This document shows positions 33,433 to 43,216 of a DNA stretch of 64,000 nt, piece by piece (the first letter of the stretch is position 1; the number at the start of each line of letters is the position of its first letter). Below the pieces are notes generated by a model. That model was not told where the DNA came from. It was given only the letters and a program-made list of their open reading frames with translations, and made no database searches. Source of the DNA: Bacteroidales bacterium (GTDB taxonomy: Bacteria; Bacteroidota; Bacteroidia; Bacteroidales; P3); contig JAFVCE010000017.1 of NCBI GenBank assembly GCA_017479385.1, positions 186,001-250,000 on the forward strand, read 5' to 3'. The translations under genes and the position numbers were made by a program.

Positions 33433-34440
33433 TCAGACAAGTTTGGCCAGCTTGGCGGTGAGGTCGCCAATGCGGGTGCTGTAGCCCTTCTCATTGTCGT
33501 ACCAGCTCACGACTTTCACGAAGTTGCCATCCATAACCTGGGTAAGCAGGCTGTCGAAAATGGAGCTGTGGGTGTTGTCGATAATGTCGACGCTCACGAT
33601 AGGCTCGTCGCAGTATTGCAGCACACCTTTCATTGCACCTTCGGCGGCCTCTTTGATGGCGGCGTTTATTTCTTCTTTGGTGACGTTGCAGTTCAGTTCG
33701 GCAGTGAGGTCAACAACCGAGCCGTCGGGAGTGGGAACGCGCATTGCGAAACCGTCGAGTTTGCCCTTGAGTTCGGGAATGACGAGACCCACGGCCTTGG
33801 CGGCACCGCTCGAAGTGGGGATTATGCTGACGGCGGCAGCGCGGGCACGGCGCAGGTCGCTGTGGGGCTGGTCGAGGATTTTCTGGTCGTTGGTGTAGCT
33901 GTGAACGGTGTTCATCAAACCACGTTTGATGCCGAATTTGTCGTTCAGCACTTTGGCCACGGGGGCAAGGCAGTTGGTGGTGCAGCTGGCATTCGAGATG
34001 AGCTGCATATCCTTGGTGAGCACACTGTCGTTGACGCCCATAACCACAGTGGCGTCGACGTCTTCGGCCTTCGAGGCGGGTACGGTCAGAACCACCTTCT
34101 TGGCGCCGGCATTGATGTGTTTCATCATCTGTTCGCGTTTCTTAAACAGGCCTGTGCTTTCTACCACAATGTCAACACCAAGCTCCTTCCAGGGAAGGTT
34201 CTGGGGGTCGCGCTCGGCATAGATGCGCACCTTCTTGCCGTTCACCACGAGGCATTCGCCTTCGGCATACACTTCGCCGTCGAAATTGTCGTGAACCGAA
34301 TCGTATTTAAACAGGTAAGCCAGCGTCTCGGCACTGGTAAGGTCGTTTATGGCCACAATCTCAAGCTCGGGGTGAGCAAGCATGGCGCGGAATGACATTC
34401 TGCCGATACGGCCAAAACCATTGATTGCAACTTTAGTCAT
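33433..34440 (-). CDS. gapA: Glyceraldehyde-3-phosphate dehydrogenase, type I
   Basis: Oxidises glyceraldehyde 3-phosphate to 1,3-bisphosphoglycerate with NAD in glycolysis. The 335-residue product has AINGFGRIGRMSFRA, the active site SNASCTTNCLAP, a HSYTNDQKILD segment and WYDNEKGYSTR at the end, all typical. A single gene with its own promoter and terminator. Confidence 0.97.
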   Translation of the reverse strand: MTKVAINGFGRIGRMSFRAMLAHPELEIVAINDLTSAETLAYLFKYDSVHDNFDGEVYAEGECLVVNGKKVRIYAERDPQNLPWKELGVDIVVESTGLFKKREQMMKHINAGAKKVVLTVPASKAEDVDATVVMGVNDSVLTKDMQLISNASCTTNCLAPVAKVLNDKFGIKRGLMNTVHSYTNDQKILDQPHSDLRRARAAAVSIIPTSSGAAKAVGLVIPELKGKLDGFAMRVPTPDGSVVDLTAELNCNVTKEEINAAIKEAAEGAMKGVLQYCDEPIVSVDIIDNTHSSIFDSLLTQVMDGNFVKVVSWYDNEKGYSTRIGDLTAKLAKLV

Positions 34441-34493
34441 TTTCTGTTGATTTTTAATGATTTAGGTTAATAATTTACAAAAATTTCGTTCCA

Positions 34494-34501
34494 CAAATAT
34501 A
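34494..34501 (-). promoter_or_regulatory. Promoter -7 element for gapA
   Basis: TATATTTG on the minus strand, 53 nt before the gapA ATG. Confidence 0.55.
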
Positions 34502-34674
34502 CAATATTTTTTTAATATAAATAAAAAAACTTTAAAAATGTGTCCAAAAAGAACTCTCGGTACCTTCCGAGAACGCCCACTGCGACGCGACGAAACGCAG
34601 GCACAAGAGGCACGAATGTTTGTAATAAATACGAAGATTTTTTTTCGAAAAACATTTATATCAAAAAAAAGGTG

Positions 34675-34682
34675 TATATTTG
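34675..34682 (+). promoter_or_regulatory. Promoter -7 element for the DUF349 operon
   Basis: TATATTTG, 85 nt before the ATG at 34768. Confidence 0.55.
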
Positions 34683-34767
34683 CAGGGAAAATTGATATAA
34701 AAATCAACCCGTTAAACAACTCGTATCTGATTGATACAGAAGTAGTTCTAAACCAAAAACCACTACA

Positions 34768-36780
34768 ATGGAAGAGACCAACGAAATGCTGACCACTCCG
34801 CAAGAAGAGCCACAGCAGAATGCCCCCGAGGCAACCCTTGAACAAAATTCCAATGTCGAACCCACCGAGGCCGAAGTCGCCCCCGTCGCCCCCGAAGAGC
34901 CGACCGAGCAACCCCAGCCCGAACCAACACCCCAACCAGCACCCGAACACGAAGAGCCCGCCCCCACCCCTGCCGCAGAGGCAACCGTCGAAACGCCGCA
35001 AGCCGACGAAGCTGAGCCCGAACTGGACTGCTCGGCCATGTCGCGCGAAGAACTCGTAGCCGCATTCGGCGAACTTCTCAACACCGACGACATTAGCAAA
35101 ATCAAAAACCGCGTCGCCGCCATCCGCACCCGATTCAACACCTTGAACCACGACGTGCAGCAAGCCGCTTTCGAGGCCTTCCTCGCCAACGGCGGTAACA
35201 AAGACGACTATCAAAGCCTTGACGACGCTGTGGGCGAAGCTTTCCATAAATTATATAACACCTATCGCGACCGTCGCCAAAAACACGCCGAGGCCATCGA
35301 AGCCCAAAAGAAGAAAAATCTCGAAGCCAAACAGCAGATACTCGACGAGTTGCGCAAACTCATCGACTCCGACGAAGAATCGCTCAAAGTAACCTACGAC
35401 CAGTTCAACGCCATTCAAGACCGCTGGAAAACCATCGGCGACGTGCCTCGCGAAAACCTCAGCGACCTCTGGCAGAACTACCACTTCCTGATTGAACAGT
35501 TCTTCAACAAGGTCAAGATAAACAAAGAGTTACGAATGCTCGACCTCAAACGCAACCTCGAACAAAAAATCGAACTCTGCGAAAAAGCCGAAGAACTGAT
35601 AATGGAGTCGTCTATCGACACTGCATTCAAAGGCCTGCAAAACCTCCGCGCACAGTGGAAGGAAATCGGCCCCGTCCCCACCGAGCAGAACGAAGAAATT
35701 TGGCAACGCTTTTGCAGCGCCGCAAACCAAATCGACGAGCGTCGCCGCGAATACTACGACCAGCGCCGCGAAGAGTTCGACAAGAACCTCCTTGCCAAAC
35801 AAGCCCTGATTGACAAAGCCATCGAGCTGACCGAAAACACCCCACAGTCGACCAAAGAATGGAACGACACCACTGCAGCCCTCGACGAGTTACTCAAAGT
35901 GTGGAAGACCATCGGCCCCGTCGCCCGCGAAGTGAACGAAGAAATCTGGACCAAATTCAAATCCATCATCGACCAACATTACGCCCAGAAAAAAGAGCAC
36001 TTTGGCGTCATTCGCGACGAACAAACCGAAAACTATAACAAAAAGATAGCCCTCTGCCTCAAAGCCGAAGCCATAGCCAAACGCGAAGACTGGAAGAAAG
36101 CCACCGAAGAACTCCTCGCCCTGCAAACCGAATGGAAGAGCATTGGCCCAACCAGTCGCAAAGTGAGCGAAAAAGTGTGGCAGCGTTTTCGCGGCGCCTG
36201 CGACGAATTCTTTGCCAAAAAAGGCGAGTTCTTCAAGGACCGTCGCGCCTCAGAAGGCGAAAATCTGGCCAAGAAAGAGGCCATCATTGCGGCCCTCAAA
36301 GAGCACCAGTTTGGCGACAACCGCGAGGAAAACCTCAACGTTATCAAAGACTTCCAACGCCAGTGGGCCGAAGTGGGCTTTGTGCCCATGGCCGACAAAG
36401 AGCGCCTACACACCGAATTTCGCAGCTTGATTAACGGCATTTTCGAAAAACTGAAAATCTCGGCCCGCGAAGCCGAAGAAACCGCCTATCGCGAGCGTCT
36501 GCGCCACGTGGCCGGCAACACCCGCAACTTTGTTTCGAACGAAAAGCAAGACCTCACCGACCGTATTGAGAAGCTGCGCAGCGACCTCAACCTTTGGGAG
36601 AACAACCTCGGCTTCCTCGCCTCGTCGAAACAGGCCGACCTGCTAAAAGAAGAATTCGAAAAGAAAATGCAGAACGCCCGTCAGCAAATAGCCCTCTTGC
36701 AGGCTAAACTGCGCATAATCAACGAGACAGAAAAAGAGGCTAAAGAAAACGTCAACAATGCTCAAACCGAAACTAAATAG
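34768..36780 (+). CDS. DUF349-repeat protein
   Basis: A 670-residue acidic, mostly helical cytosolic protein. The first 90 residues are a low-complexity Glu/Pro/Ala tail. After it come several DUF349 units of about 70 residues, each with the core W..IG.VP......W..F (DRWKTIGDVPRENLSDLWQNY, AQWKEIGPVPTEQNEEIWQRF, KVWKTIGPVAREVNEEIWTKF, TEWKSIGPTSRKVSEKVWQRF, RQWAEVGFVP). The C-terminus is coiled-coil-like. The function of the family is not known; Bacteroidota have it widely. The 3' end overlaps the gldB start by 23 nt. Confidence 0.85.
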   Translation: MEETNEMLTTPQEEPQQNAPEATLEQNSNVEPTEAEVAPVAPEEPTEQPQPEPTPQPAPEHEEPAPTPAAEATVETPQADEAEPELDCSAMSREELVAAFGELLNTDDISKIKNRVAAIRTRFNTLNHDVQQAAFEAFLANGGNKDDYQSLDDAVGEAFHKLYNTYRDRRQKHAEAIEAQKKKNLEAKQQILDELRKLIDSDEESLKVTYDQFNAIQDRWKTIGDVPRENLSDLWQNYHFLIEQFFNKVKINKELRMLDLKRNLEQKIELCEKAEELIMESSIDTAFKGLQNLRAQWKEIGPVPTEQNEEIWQRFCSAANQIDERRREYYDQRREEFDKNLLAKQALIDKAIELTENTPQSTKEWNDTTAALDELLKVWKTIGPVAREVNEEIWTKFKSIIDQHYAQKKEHFGVIRDEQTENYNKKIALCLKAEAIAKREDWKKATEELLALQTEWKSIGPTSRKVSEKVWQRFRGACDEFFAKKGEFFKDRRASEGENLAKKEAIIAALKEHQFGDNREENLNVIKDFQRQWAEVGFVPMADKERLHTEFRSLINGIFEKLKISAREAEETAYRERLRHVAGNTRNFVSNEKQDLTDRIEKLRSDLNLWENNLGFLASSKQADLLKEEFEKKMQNARQQIALLQAKLRIINETEKEAKENVNNAQTETK

Positions 36781-37741
36781 GCTACTAATAACAGTAATCG
36801 CACTCACCACTGTCGCCTGCTCCAACCATGGGGCAGGCGATGGCGTGGAGGTAAAATTCCATCGTTTCGAGCAACTACTTTTTGCCACTCCTGCCCAAAA
36901 CCTGCAACAAACCCTCATATCGGCGCAGCCCGAATACAACACCGATTTGCTCAACATCGCACCGCTCGATGAGCAGTATATGGCAATGGTGCAAGGCTTT
37001 GTTGCCGACCCCGTAGTGAGCGACATATATGCCGTTGTCGACAGCCTTTACCACGACTTGGGTTGGGTTGAGGTCGAGTTAACATCGGCGTTGGGTCGAG
37101 CAAAACACCTCTGTCCCTCGATTAACTACAACCATTTCTACACCCTTATCACCGCCGATTTTCAAGACTATCGCAACCGTGTGTTCTGCGACGACCACTC
37201 ACTCGCCATTTCGATAGATAGGTATGCGCTGCCCGCGCTCGGCCGTTACCAATACTTTGGTGTGCCTATTTATTTAGTGAACCTATGCACGCGCGATTAC
37301 ATTGTGGCCGACTGCATGGCTGCCATAGGCAGAGCCAACATTCCGCTCCCCGATGACGAAATGACGCTACTCGACTACATGGTGGCCGAAGGCAAGACGC
37401 TCTACTTCCTTGAGCAGACTTTGCCCGACGCCAACGACACCATCATCACACGCTACACCAGCCAACAATTAGACTGGATGCGCAAAAACGAAGGTAACGT
37501 TTGGGCTTACCTCGTTCAAAACCAATTGCTTTACGAAACCGACTATTCGCAGTTGCACAATCTGCTCGACGACGCCCCAAAAACCAACGCTTTTGGCGAC
37601 GGCTCGGCTCCACGCTCGGTGGCCTATATTGGCTGGCAGATTGTGCGGCGTTATGCTAAAAAAACAAAGACGTCGCTTCCCGATTTGATGGAAAACACCG
37701 ACGCTCGACAAATCCTGCAACAATCGTCATATCGCCCTTAA
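36758..37741 (+). CDS. gldB: Gliding motility lipoprotein GldB homolog
   Basis: A 327-residue lipoprotein (signal ending TTVAC, Cys21). The middle and C-terminal parts follow the GldB pattern: FEQLLF near the start, FYTLITADFQDYRNRVF, IYLVNLCTRDYIVADCM, then KNEGNVWAYLVQNQLLYETD and VAYIGWQIVRRYAKK, with the strongly conserved GWQIVR. GldB is an outer-membrane or periplasmic lipoprotein needed for gliding/type IX secretion in Flavobacterium. Overlaps the DUF349 gene and lies 4 nt before the phosphoglycerol transferase gene. Confidence 0.82.
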   Translation: MLKPKLNRLLITVIALTTVACSNHGAGDGVEVKFHRFEQLLFATPAQNLQQTLISAQPEYNTDLLNIAPLDEQYMAMVQGFVADPVVSDIYAVVDSLYHDLGWVEVELTSALGRAKHLCPSINYNHFYTLITADFQDYRNRVFCDDHSLAISIDRYALPALGRYQYFGVPIYLVNLCTRDYIVADCMAAIGRANIPLPDDEMTLLDYMVAEGKTLYFLEQTLPDANDTIITRYTSQQLDWMRKNEGNVWAYLVQNQLLYETDYSQLHNLLDDAPKTNAFGDGSAPRSVAYIGWQIVRRYAKKTKTSLPDLMENTDARQILQQSSYRP

Positions 37742-37745
37742 AACT

Positions 37746-39623
37746 ATGTCACGGCACGGAGATAATATAAATGTGTACCTGCTAAAAAAAGTGCTTCTTG
37801 CGTTTGGCACATTGCTACTAACGCAAATTCTTTTTTATGCGGCGAACACCACAATCTTCCATGTCGGCAGCGCTGGCGAATGGCTCGGCATTGTTTGGGG
37901 CAACATTGTGTTCGGTTTCGCCACTATTGCAACAATCCTACTGCCTTATATCGCTCTGACCGCACTACCAGTAAAGGCTCGTTGGAACAGGTGGTATCGC
38001 ATTGTGAGTGAGATACTCTACGTTGTTCCAATCCTCATCATAGTTGTGGCAAACTGCAGCAACACAGCTTACTACCAATTCACCTTTCGCCTGCTGACGG
38101 CCGACATATTCGACTACCTCGGCGTTGGTGGACAGATGGGGACGTTGCTGCCAATCTTTGCCATCGATTACTGGTACGCATGGGTCTTCGCCGTGGTAAT
38201 AATGGTGTTGTTTTTTATTGCCAACAGCAACATCAAACTTCTGCCTCAACGACGGTTTGGTCAGCACACTGCAGCCGACGCCACAATGTTTGCCACAATA
38301 GCACTAATCACGCTGCTACTGGTCAGAGGTGGCATTACACACCGCCTGCAACTTGCCGATGCCACGCGATACTGCCAGCCCAAAAATGCAGCATTGGTGG
38401 ACAACGATGCCTACTCGATTTTGCGCACCATTGGCAAGCCGACTGTCGGAAGCGTCAACTATATGAGTAACGAACAGGCCAACCAACTGTTCGACCCAAC
38501 ATTTGTTCCGGCAGCAAAGCCCTCGACCGACACCCTGCACACCGCTCCACGGCCCAACATAGTTATAATAGTGCTCGAAAGTTTCGCTCAAGAGTATATG
38601 GGCTGCTACAATAACGGCGTGCTGCCAAGCTACACCCCATTCCTCGATTCGCTCGCCACCCAATCTGTTGTTTATCAAGGCCGTGCTAATAGCAAAAAAT
38701 CAATCGAAGGCATAACAGCCATAACCTCGTCGGTTCCAACCCTGTCATCGACCGCGTTCACACAAACCCCAGCCGGAAAGGCCTACACTACCGGGCTACC
38801 AGGCCTATTGAAACCATCCGGATACCATTCTGGCTTCTTCCACGGCGGATATAACGGCACTATGGACTTCGACAAATATTGCAAACAAGTGGGATTTGAC
38901 GACTATTTTGGCAAAAACGAATACGAAGCCGACGTGCACACAGGCAACGACTATGACGGCGCGTGGGGCATTTTCGACGGGCCCTTCTTCGACTTCACGC
39001 TGCGCAAACTCGACAGTTATAAGCAGCCATTCTTGGCCGAAATATTCACCGTCACCAGCCATCACCCCTACCCTATTCCCGACAATGTCAAAGAACTCTT
39101 TGCCGAAGGACCTCACCCGATACTTAAATGCGTGGCCTATACCGACTACTGCCTGCGACAATTCTTCGCTCAAGCTCGCCACGCCGACTGGTACGAGAAC
39201 ACACTCTTCGTAATTGTAGGCGACCACAGCGGCCCAAACATCACTCCTATATATAACGACTATGAGGGTTGGTATAGTATACCGATGATGTTTTTTTCGC
39301 CAAAAAATATGCAAGGACGTGAAGATGAGCGCATTATGCAGCAGGTCGACATACTACCGACCATTCTCGATATACTCGAAATCGATACCACCTGCACCTC
39401 ATTCGGAACCAGCCTCTTGCGCAGCCCAAACCACGGCCGATTCGTAGCCTTTGGCAACAACTACGCACTGATGGTCACCAACGCCCCAGATGGGAGCCAC
39501 ACACTGACCACTTTGCCAACAAAAGGCAGTGACAATACACCACAAACCGACACGCTAAAAGCTCTTCTACAGCAATATAGCAACCTGTTTTCAGACAAAA
39601 AACATTATGAAAAAGAAAATTAG
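37746..39623 (+). CDS. LTA synthase-like phosphoglycerol transferase (alkaline phosphatase superfamily)
   Basis: A 625-residue protein with about five membrane segments in the first 220 residues and a large periplasmic sulfatase-fold domain: NIVIIVLESFAQEYMG (first metal ligand), the KKSIEGITAI nucleophile region, FFHGGYNGTMDF, FTVTSHHPYPIP and VGDHSGPN (metal ligands). Relatives move glycerol phosphate from phosphatidylglycerol to a polymer or glycan, leaving diacylglycerol. The acceptor is unknown in a Gram-negative cell. Overlaps the diacylglycerol kinase gene by 17 nt, which makes sense as a recycling pair. Confidence 0.85.
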   Translation: MSRHGDNINVYLLKKVLLAFGTLLLTQILFYAANTTIFHVGSAGEWLGIVWGNIVFGFATIATILLPYIALTALPVKARWNRWYRIVSEILYVVPILIIVVANCSNTAYYQFTFRLLTADIFDYLGVGGQMGTLLPIFAIDYWYAWVFAVVIMVLFFIANSNIKLLPQRRFGQHTAADATMFATIALITLLLVRGGITHRLQLADATRYCQPKNAALVDNDAYSILRTIGKPTVGSVNYMSNEQANQLFDPTFVPAAKPSTDTLHTAPRPNIVIIVLESFAQEYMGCYNNGVLPSYTPFLDSLATQSVVYQGRANSKKSIEGITAITSSVPTLSSTAFTQTPAGKAYTTGLPGLLKPSGYHSGFFHGGYNGTMDFDKYCKQVGFDDYFGKNEYEADVHTGNDYDGAWGIFDGPFFDFTLRKLDSYKQPFLAEIFTVTSHHPYPIPDNVKELFAEGPHPILKCVAYTDYCLRQFFAQARHADWYENTLFVIVGDHSGPNITPIYNDYEGWYSIPMMFFSPKNMQGREDERIMQQVDILPTILDILEIDTTCTSFGTSLLRSPNHGRFVAFGNNYALMVTNAPDGSHTLTTLPTKGSDNTPQTDTLKALLQQYSNLFSDKKHYEKEN

Positions 39624-40530
39624 AGTAGTAGTAAACCCTATATCTGGCGTCGGTCGACAGAAGAAAATTGAGACCGTGCTCCGCGATAACCTTAATCTCG
39701 ACATCTTCGACTACGAGGTCTCCTACACCGAACACATACACCACGGCACCGAGTTGGCACGCCAAGCTGCCGACAAGAACTACGACGCCGTCATAGCCGT
39801 GGGCGGCGATGGCAGCGTCAACGACGTCACGGCCGGCATCTACGGCAGCGACACTCGCCTCGGCATCATCCCCTGCGGCAGTGGCAACGGCTTGGCCCGC
39901 TGCTTGAAAATTCCGCTCATGCCCGCACTGGCCGTCAGAGTGCTCAACCAGTGTTACGAAGAAAAAATAGACGTCATGACCATCAACGACCAATACGTCT
40001 CGGTCAACCTCTCGGGGGTCGGTTTCGACGCCTACATAGCCCGCCTGATGAAGGCTGCCAAAACCCGCGGTTTTCCGGCCTATATGAGTTTCATGCTGCG
40101 CGAATATGCCAGCTACCAATGCAAGGACTACAAACTCACCATCGACGGACACGAATACACCCGCAACGCATGGCTCATTGCCTTTGCCAACAGCAACCAG
40201 TTTGGCTACAACGCCGCCGTAGCGCCTTTGGCTAAAGTGAACGACGGCTTGATAGACGTTGTGGTGCTCGACAAAATACCTATCGAACACCTTGCCCTCA
40301 CGGTGCCACTGGCCTACGCCAACCACTTTGAACTTTCGCAGCACTGCGAGATGTTCAAAGCCAGCGACATAGTTGTCGAAGGCAACATCGACAAATGGGT
40401 CAACATCGACGGCGAGGCCGAAAACCTCGGCTCTACCGTCCACTTCCTAAACCACCACCAGGCCCTCAACATCTACACTCGCGACACCAGCCGCCCAATT
40501 ACCAGCATTGTTACCAACAGCAAACGATGA
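39607..40530 (+). CDS. Diacylglycerol/lipid kinase (DagK family)
   Basis: Phosphorylates diacylglycerol or a similar lipid with ATP at the inner membrane. The 307-residue product has RVVVNPISGVGR at the N-terminus, the nucleotide motif AVGGDGSVNDV, IPCGSGNGLARCL, the mid-part GVGFDAYIARLM and NAAVAPLAKVNDGLIDVVVL near the end, as in DgkB/YegS. Because it overlaps the phosphoglycerol transferase gene, the likely substrate is the diacylglycerol that enzyme releases. Confidence 0.88.
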   Translation: MKKKIRVVVNPISGVGRQKKIETVLRDNLNLDIFDYEVSYTEHIHHGTELARQAADKNYDAVIAVGGDGSVNDVTAGIYGSDTRLGIIPCGSGNGLARCLKIPLMPALAVRVLNQCYEEKIDVMTINDQYVSVNLSGVGFDAYIARLMKAAKTRGFPAYMSFMLREYASYQCKDYKLTIDGHEYTRNAWLIAFANSNQFGYNAAVAPLAKVNDGLIDVVVLDKIPIEHLALTVPLAYANHFELSQHCEMFKASDIVVEGNIDKWVNIDGEAENLGSTVHFLNHHQALNIYTRDTSRPITSIVTNSKR

Positions 40531-40859
40531 GCAAGAACAACCGTGTGGGGGTTGTTTATTCCACCAACCCCGACTACCAATACCAGTATGACGACGACGC
40601 CGCCGAGGTAGAAACCTTGCCACCACAGCAACAACGCCTCGTGGTGAGGCTCGAACGGCGCAACGGCAAACCCACCACCATGGTCGACGGCTTTGTGGGT
40701 ACCGAAGCCGACCTCGCCGAACTGGGCAAAAAACTAAAGAACAAATGTGGCGTTGGCGGCTCGGCCAAAGAGGGTGCGATTATGATTCAAGGCGACCATC
40801 GCGACCGCATTCTCGCTCTACTGGCCGACGACGGCTACCACGCCAAACGCGGAAACTGA
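40527..40859 (+). CDS. SUI1/eIF1-family translation factor (YciH-like)
   Basis: A 110-residue product. After a variable acidic N-terminus the SUI1 fold shows LVVRLERRNGKPTTMVDGF, LAELGKKLKNKCGVGGSAKEG and IMIQGDHRDRILALL, typical of YciH. Bacterial members influence start-codon fidelity. Start chosen at the ATGA overlap with the kinase gene; the frame upstream of that is a shadow of the kinase. Confidence 0.9.
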   Translation: MSKNNRVGVVYSTNPDYQYQYDDDAAEVETLPPQQQRLVVRLERRNGKPTTMVDGFVGTEADLAELGKKLKNKCGVGGSAKEGAIMIQGDHRDRILALLADDGYHAKRGN

Positions 40860-40890
40860 AAAAAGTTTCGCCCATATTGTAAAAAAAAGT

Positions 40891-40898
40891 TATCTTTG
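40891..40898 (+). promoter_or_regulatory. Promoter -7 element for the M13 peptidase gene
   Basis: TATCTTTG, 26 nt before the ATG at 40925. A weak -33-like TTTC lies 21 nt upstream. Confidence 0.55.
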
Positions 40899-40924
40899 CA
40901 AAAAAATTCAACAACATAAACCAA

Positions 40925-42982
40925 ATGAAAAAAACTTTATTAACCATTGCAACCATGGCACTTATCCTCACCGGATGCAAACACAAAACCGAGCTTGGTT
41001 CGGGCATAAACCTCGACAACCTCGACACTACAGCCAATGCAGCAGACGACTTTTACCAGTACGCTTGTGGCGGCTGGATGAAAAACCACCCCCTCGACGC
41101 CGAACACTCGCGCTACGGCTCGTTCGACGCCCTTGGCGAAAACCTCCAAGAACAACTGCGCGGCATTATCGACTCCGTCTCGGCCGGCCAGAACGAAAAA
41201 GGCTCTATTGCCGACAAAATAGCCACCCTCTACAACATCGGTATGGACAGCACTCGCCTGCAAGAGCAGGGTGCCGCCCCACTTAAGCCCTACCTCGACG
41301 AAATTGCCGCCATCAAGAACAACGCCGGTGCTTGGGAACAACTGCTCAAAATGCACCACCGCGGTAACCACGTGCTCTTCGGCGTCTTTGGCGAAGCCGA
41401 TAAAGACGATGCCAAACAATGCATAGCCTGGGCCTACCAGACCGGCCTCGGCCTCGGCGACCGCGACTACTACCTGACCGACGAAGGCAACAACAAGAAC
41501 GTCCGCGCCGGCTACGTCGACCTCATGACCAAAGAATTTGCCCTTGCCGGCTACGACCAAATGAGCGGCATACGCGCCGACAAACTGGCCCAAATGGTTA
41601 TGAACTTCGAAACCCGCTTGGCCAAATCGCAAAACACCCGTCTCGAAAACCGCGACCCCCAAGGCACCTTCAACCGCTACACCATCGACCAAGCCAAGAC
41701 CCTCGCCCCCAACATCGACTGGCAGGGATACTTCACCTCGATGAACATCCTCAAAGGCCTCGAAACCTTCAACATCGCACAACCCAAATACATCAAAGAG
41801 GTGAGCCTCGTGCTTAAGGACACCGATGTCGAAATACTCAAAGCCTACTTCGCCTGGCACGAAATCAACGCCGCCGCCAGCTACCTGAGCGACGACTTCG
41901 TCAACGCCAACTTCGACTTCTACGGCCGTCTGCTCAGCGGTCGCGAGCAGAACCGTCCGCGCTGGAAACGCGTCACCGCCACCGTCGACGGCGCCCTCGG
42001 CGAAGCCATGGGCCAACTCTACGTCGAGCGCTACTTCCCAGCCGAAGCCAAACAACGCATGGAGACCCTCGTCGACAACCTCATGGTCGCCCTCGGCCAA
42101 CGCATCGACATGGCCACCTGGATGACCGACCAAACCAAAGCCAACGCCCACGAAAAACTCTCCACCATCCTCGTCAAAATAGGCTACCCCAACAAATGGC
42201 GCGACTACAGCAAACTCGAAATCAACGACGACAGCTACTACGCCAACATCGTGCGCAGCAATGTGTTCGACATGGACTACATGCTCAGCAAAATCAACAA
42301 ACCCATGGACCGCGACGAGTGGCAAATGACCCCCCAAACCGTCAACGCCTACTACAACCCCACCACCAACGAAATCTGCTTCCCCGCCGGCATACTCCAA
42401 CCCCCATTCTTTGACATGACCGCCGACGAGGCCGCCAACTACGGCGCCATTGGTGTGGTCATCGGCCACGAACTCACCCACGGCTTCGACGACCAGGGCC
42501 GCCAATACGACAAAGACGGCAACCTCAACGACTGGTGGACTGAAGACGACGCCAACAACTTCAACACCAACAAACAAGCCCTCATCAACGCCTTCAACGA
42601 GTGCATCGCCCTCGACGACCCAGAACTCGGCCTCATCCACGGCAACGGTGAACTCACCCTCGGCGAAAACATAGCCGACAACGGTGGCCTACACGTTAGC
42701 TACCTCGCCATGCAAAACGCCATGGCCAAAGGCCAACTCAACAAAAACCTGATGGACGGCTACACCCCCGAACAGCGCTTCTTCCTGGCCTACGCCGCAG
42801 TATGGGCCAGCAACATCCGCCCACAAGCCGCCCTCCAACTCACCCAGATGGACGTCCACTCGCTCGGCCGCAACCGCGTCAACATCGCCCTCCCACAAGT
42901 CACCGAATTCATCGAAGCCTTCAACATCCAAGAAGGCAACGGCATGTGGCTCGCACCCGAAAAACGCGCCCTCCTCTGGTAA
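40925..42982 (+). CDS. M13 family metallopeptidase (neprilysin/PepO-like) lipoprotein
   Basis: A zinc endopeptidase cutting peptides in the cell envelope. The 685-residue product has lipoprotein signal LILTGC (Cys18), an N-terminal helical M13 domain starting with ADDFYQYACGGWMK, and the catalytic domain with VIGHELTHGFDDQG (His515, Glu516, His519), GENIADNGGL (third ligand Glu581) and the C-terminal CxxW-like GMWLAPEKRALLW, here without the usual Cys. It has its own promoter and a strong terminator. The coding strand is strikingly rich in C and A. Confidence 0.93.
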   Translation: MKKTLLTIATMALILTGCKHKTELGSGINLDNLDTTANAADDFYQYACGGWMKNHPLDAEHSRYGSFDALGENLQEQLRGIIDSVSAGQNEKGSIADKIATLYNIGMDSTRLQEQGAAPLKPYLDEIAAIKNNAGAWEQLLKMHHRGNHVLFGVFGEADKDDAKQCIAWAYQTGLGLGDRDYYLTDEGNNKNVRAGYVDLMTKEFALAGYDQMSGIRADKLAQMVMNFETRLAKSQNTRLENRDPQGTFNRYTIDQAKTLAPNIDWQGYFTSMNILKGLETFNIAQPKYIKEVSLVLKDTDVEILKAYFAWHEINAAASYLSDDFVNANFDFYGRLLSGREQNRPRWKRVTATVDGALGEAMGQLYVERYFPAEAKQRMETLVDNLMVALGQRIDMATWMTDQTKANAHEKLSTILVKIGYPNKWRDYSKLEINDDSYYANIVRSNVFDMDYMLSKINKPMDRDEWQMTPQTVNAYYNPTTNEICFPAGILQPPFFDMTADEAANYGAIGVVIGHELTHGFDDQGRQYDKDGNLNDWWTEDDANNFNTNKQALINAFNECIALDDPELGLIHGNGELTLGENIADNGGLHVSYLAMQNAMAKGQLNKNLMDGYTPEQRFFLAYAAVWASNIRPQAALQLTQMDVHSLGRNRVNIALPQVTEFIEAFNIQEGNGMWLAPEKRALLW

Positions 42983-43006
42983 ACCTAAACCAAGAAAAAT
43001 ACCCCC

Positions 43007-43047
43007 AATGAGGCCGCGAACGGGAACCGTTCGCGGCCTCATTTTAC
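43007..43047 (+). terminator. Intrinsic terminator after the M13 peptidase gene
   Basis: 17-bp perfect stem (AATGAGGCCGCGAACGG), GAA loop, followed by TTT. 24 nt after the stop. Confidence 0.85.
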
Positions 43048-43083
43048 CCCCACTCCAACCACCAATAAAACACTGAAAATCAA

Positions 43084-43127
43084 GGTTGAGGAGGGGTTAA
43101 AGAGGGGTTAAGGTCGTATTGAGGTCG
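43084..43127 (-). repeat. 11-bp x4 intergenic element, copy E
   Basis: On the minus strand: CGACCTCAATA, CGACCTTAACC, CCTCTTTAACC, CCTCCTCAACC. The outer sides (CTGAAAATCAAGG left, GAACAACCATTGATAATCA right) match copies D and F. Confidence 0.9.
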
Positions 43128-43216
43128 AACAACCATTGATAATCAGCCACATAACACACCTAAAAAAAACAATTCGCCACCACGCAATAAAACCCAAAAA
43201 ACAACGTTATACAAAC

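Larger units (their letters stand above)
34441..34767. other. Divergent spacer gapA / DUF349 gene, 327 bp without gene
   Basis: Holds the two divergent promoters listed separately and long A/T runs. The middle (about 34540-34620) has a more balanced composition and may be a decayed coding remnant, but no protein family is visible. No element copy is here. Confidence 0.6.

Noticed and set aside
40940..42640. 566-codon open frame antisense to the M13 peptidase
   Set aside because: Low-complexity Val/Gly/Phe-rich translation typical of a mirror of C-rich codons; the peptidase has all its motifs.
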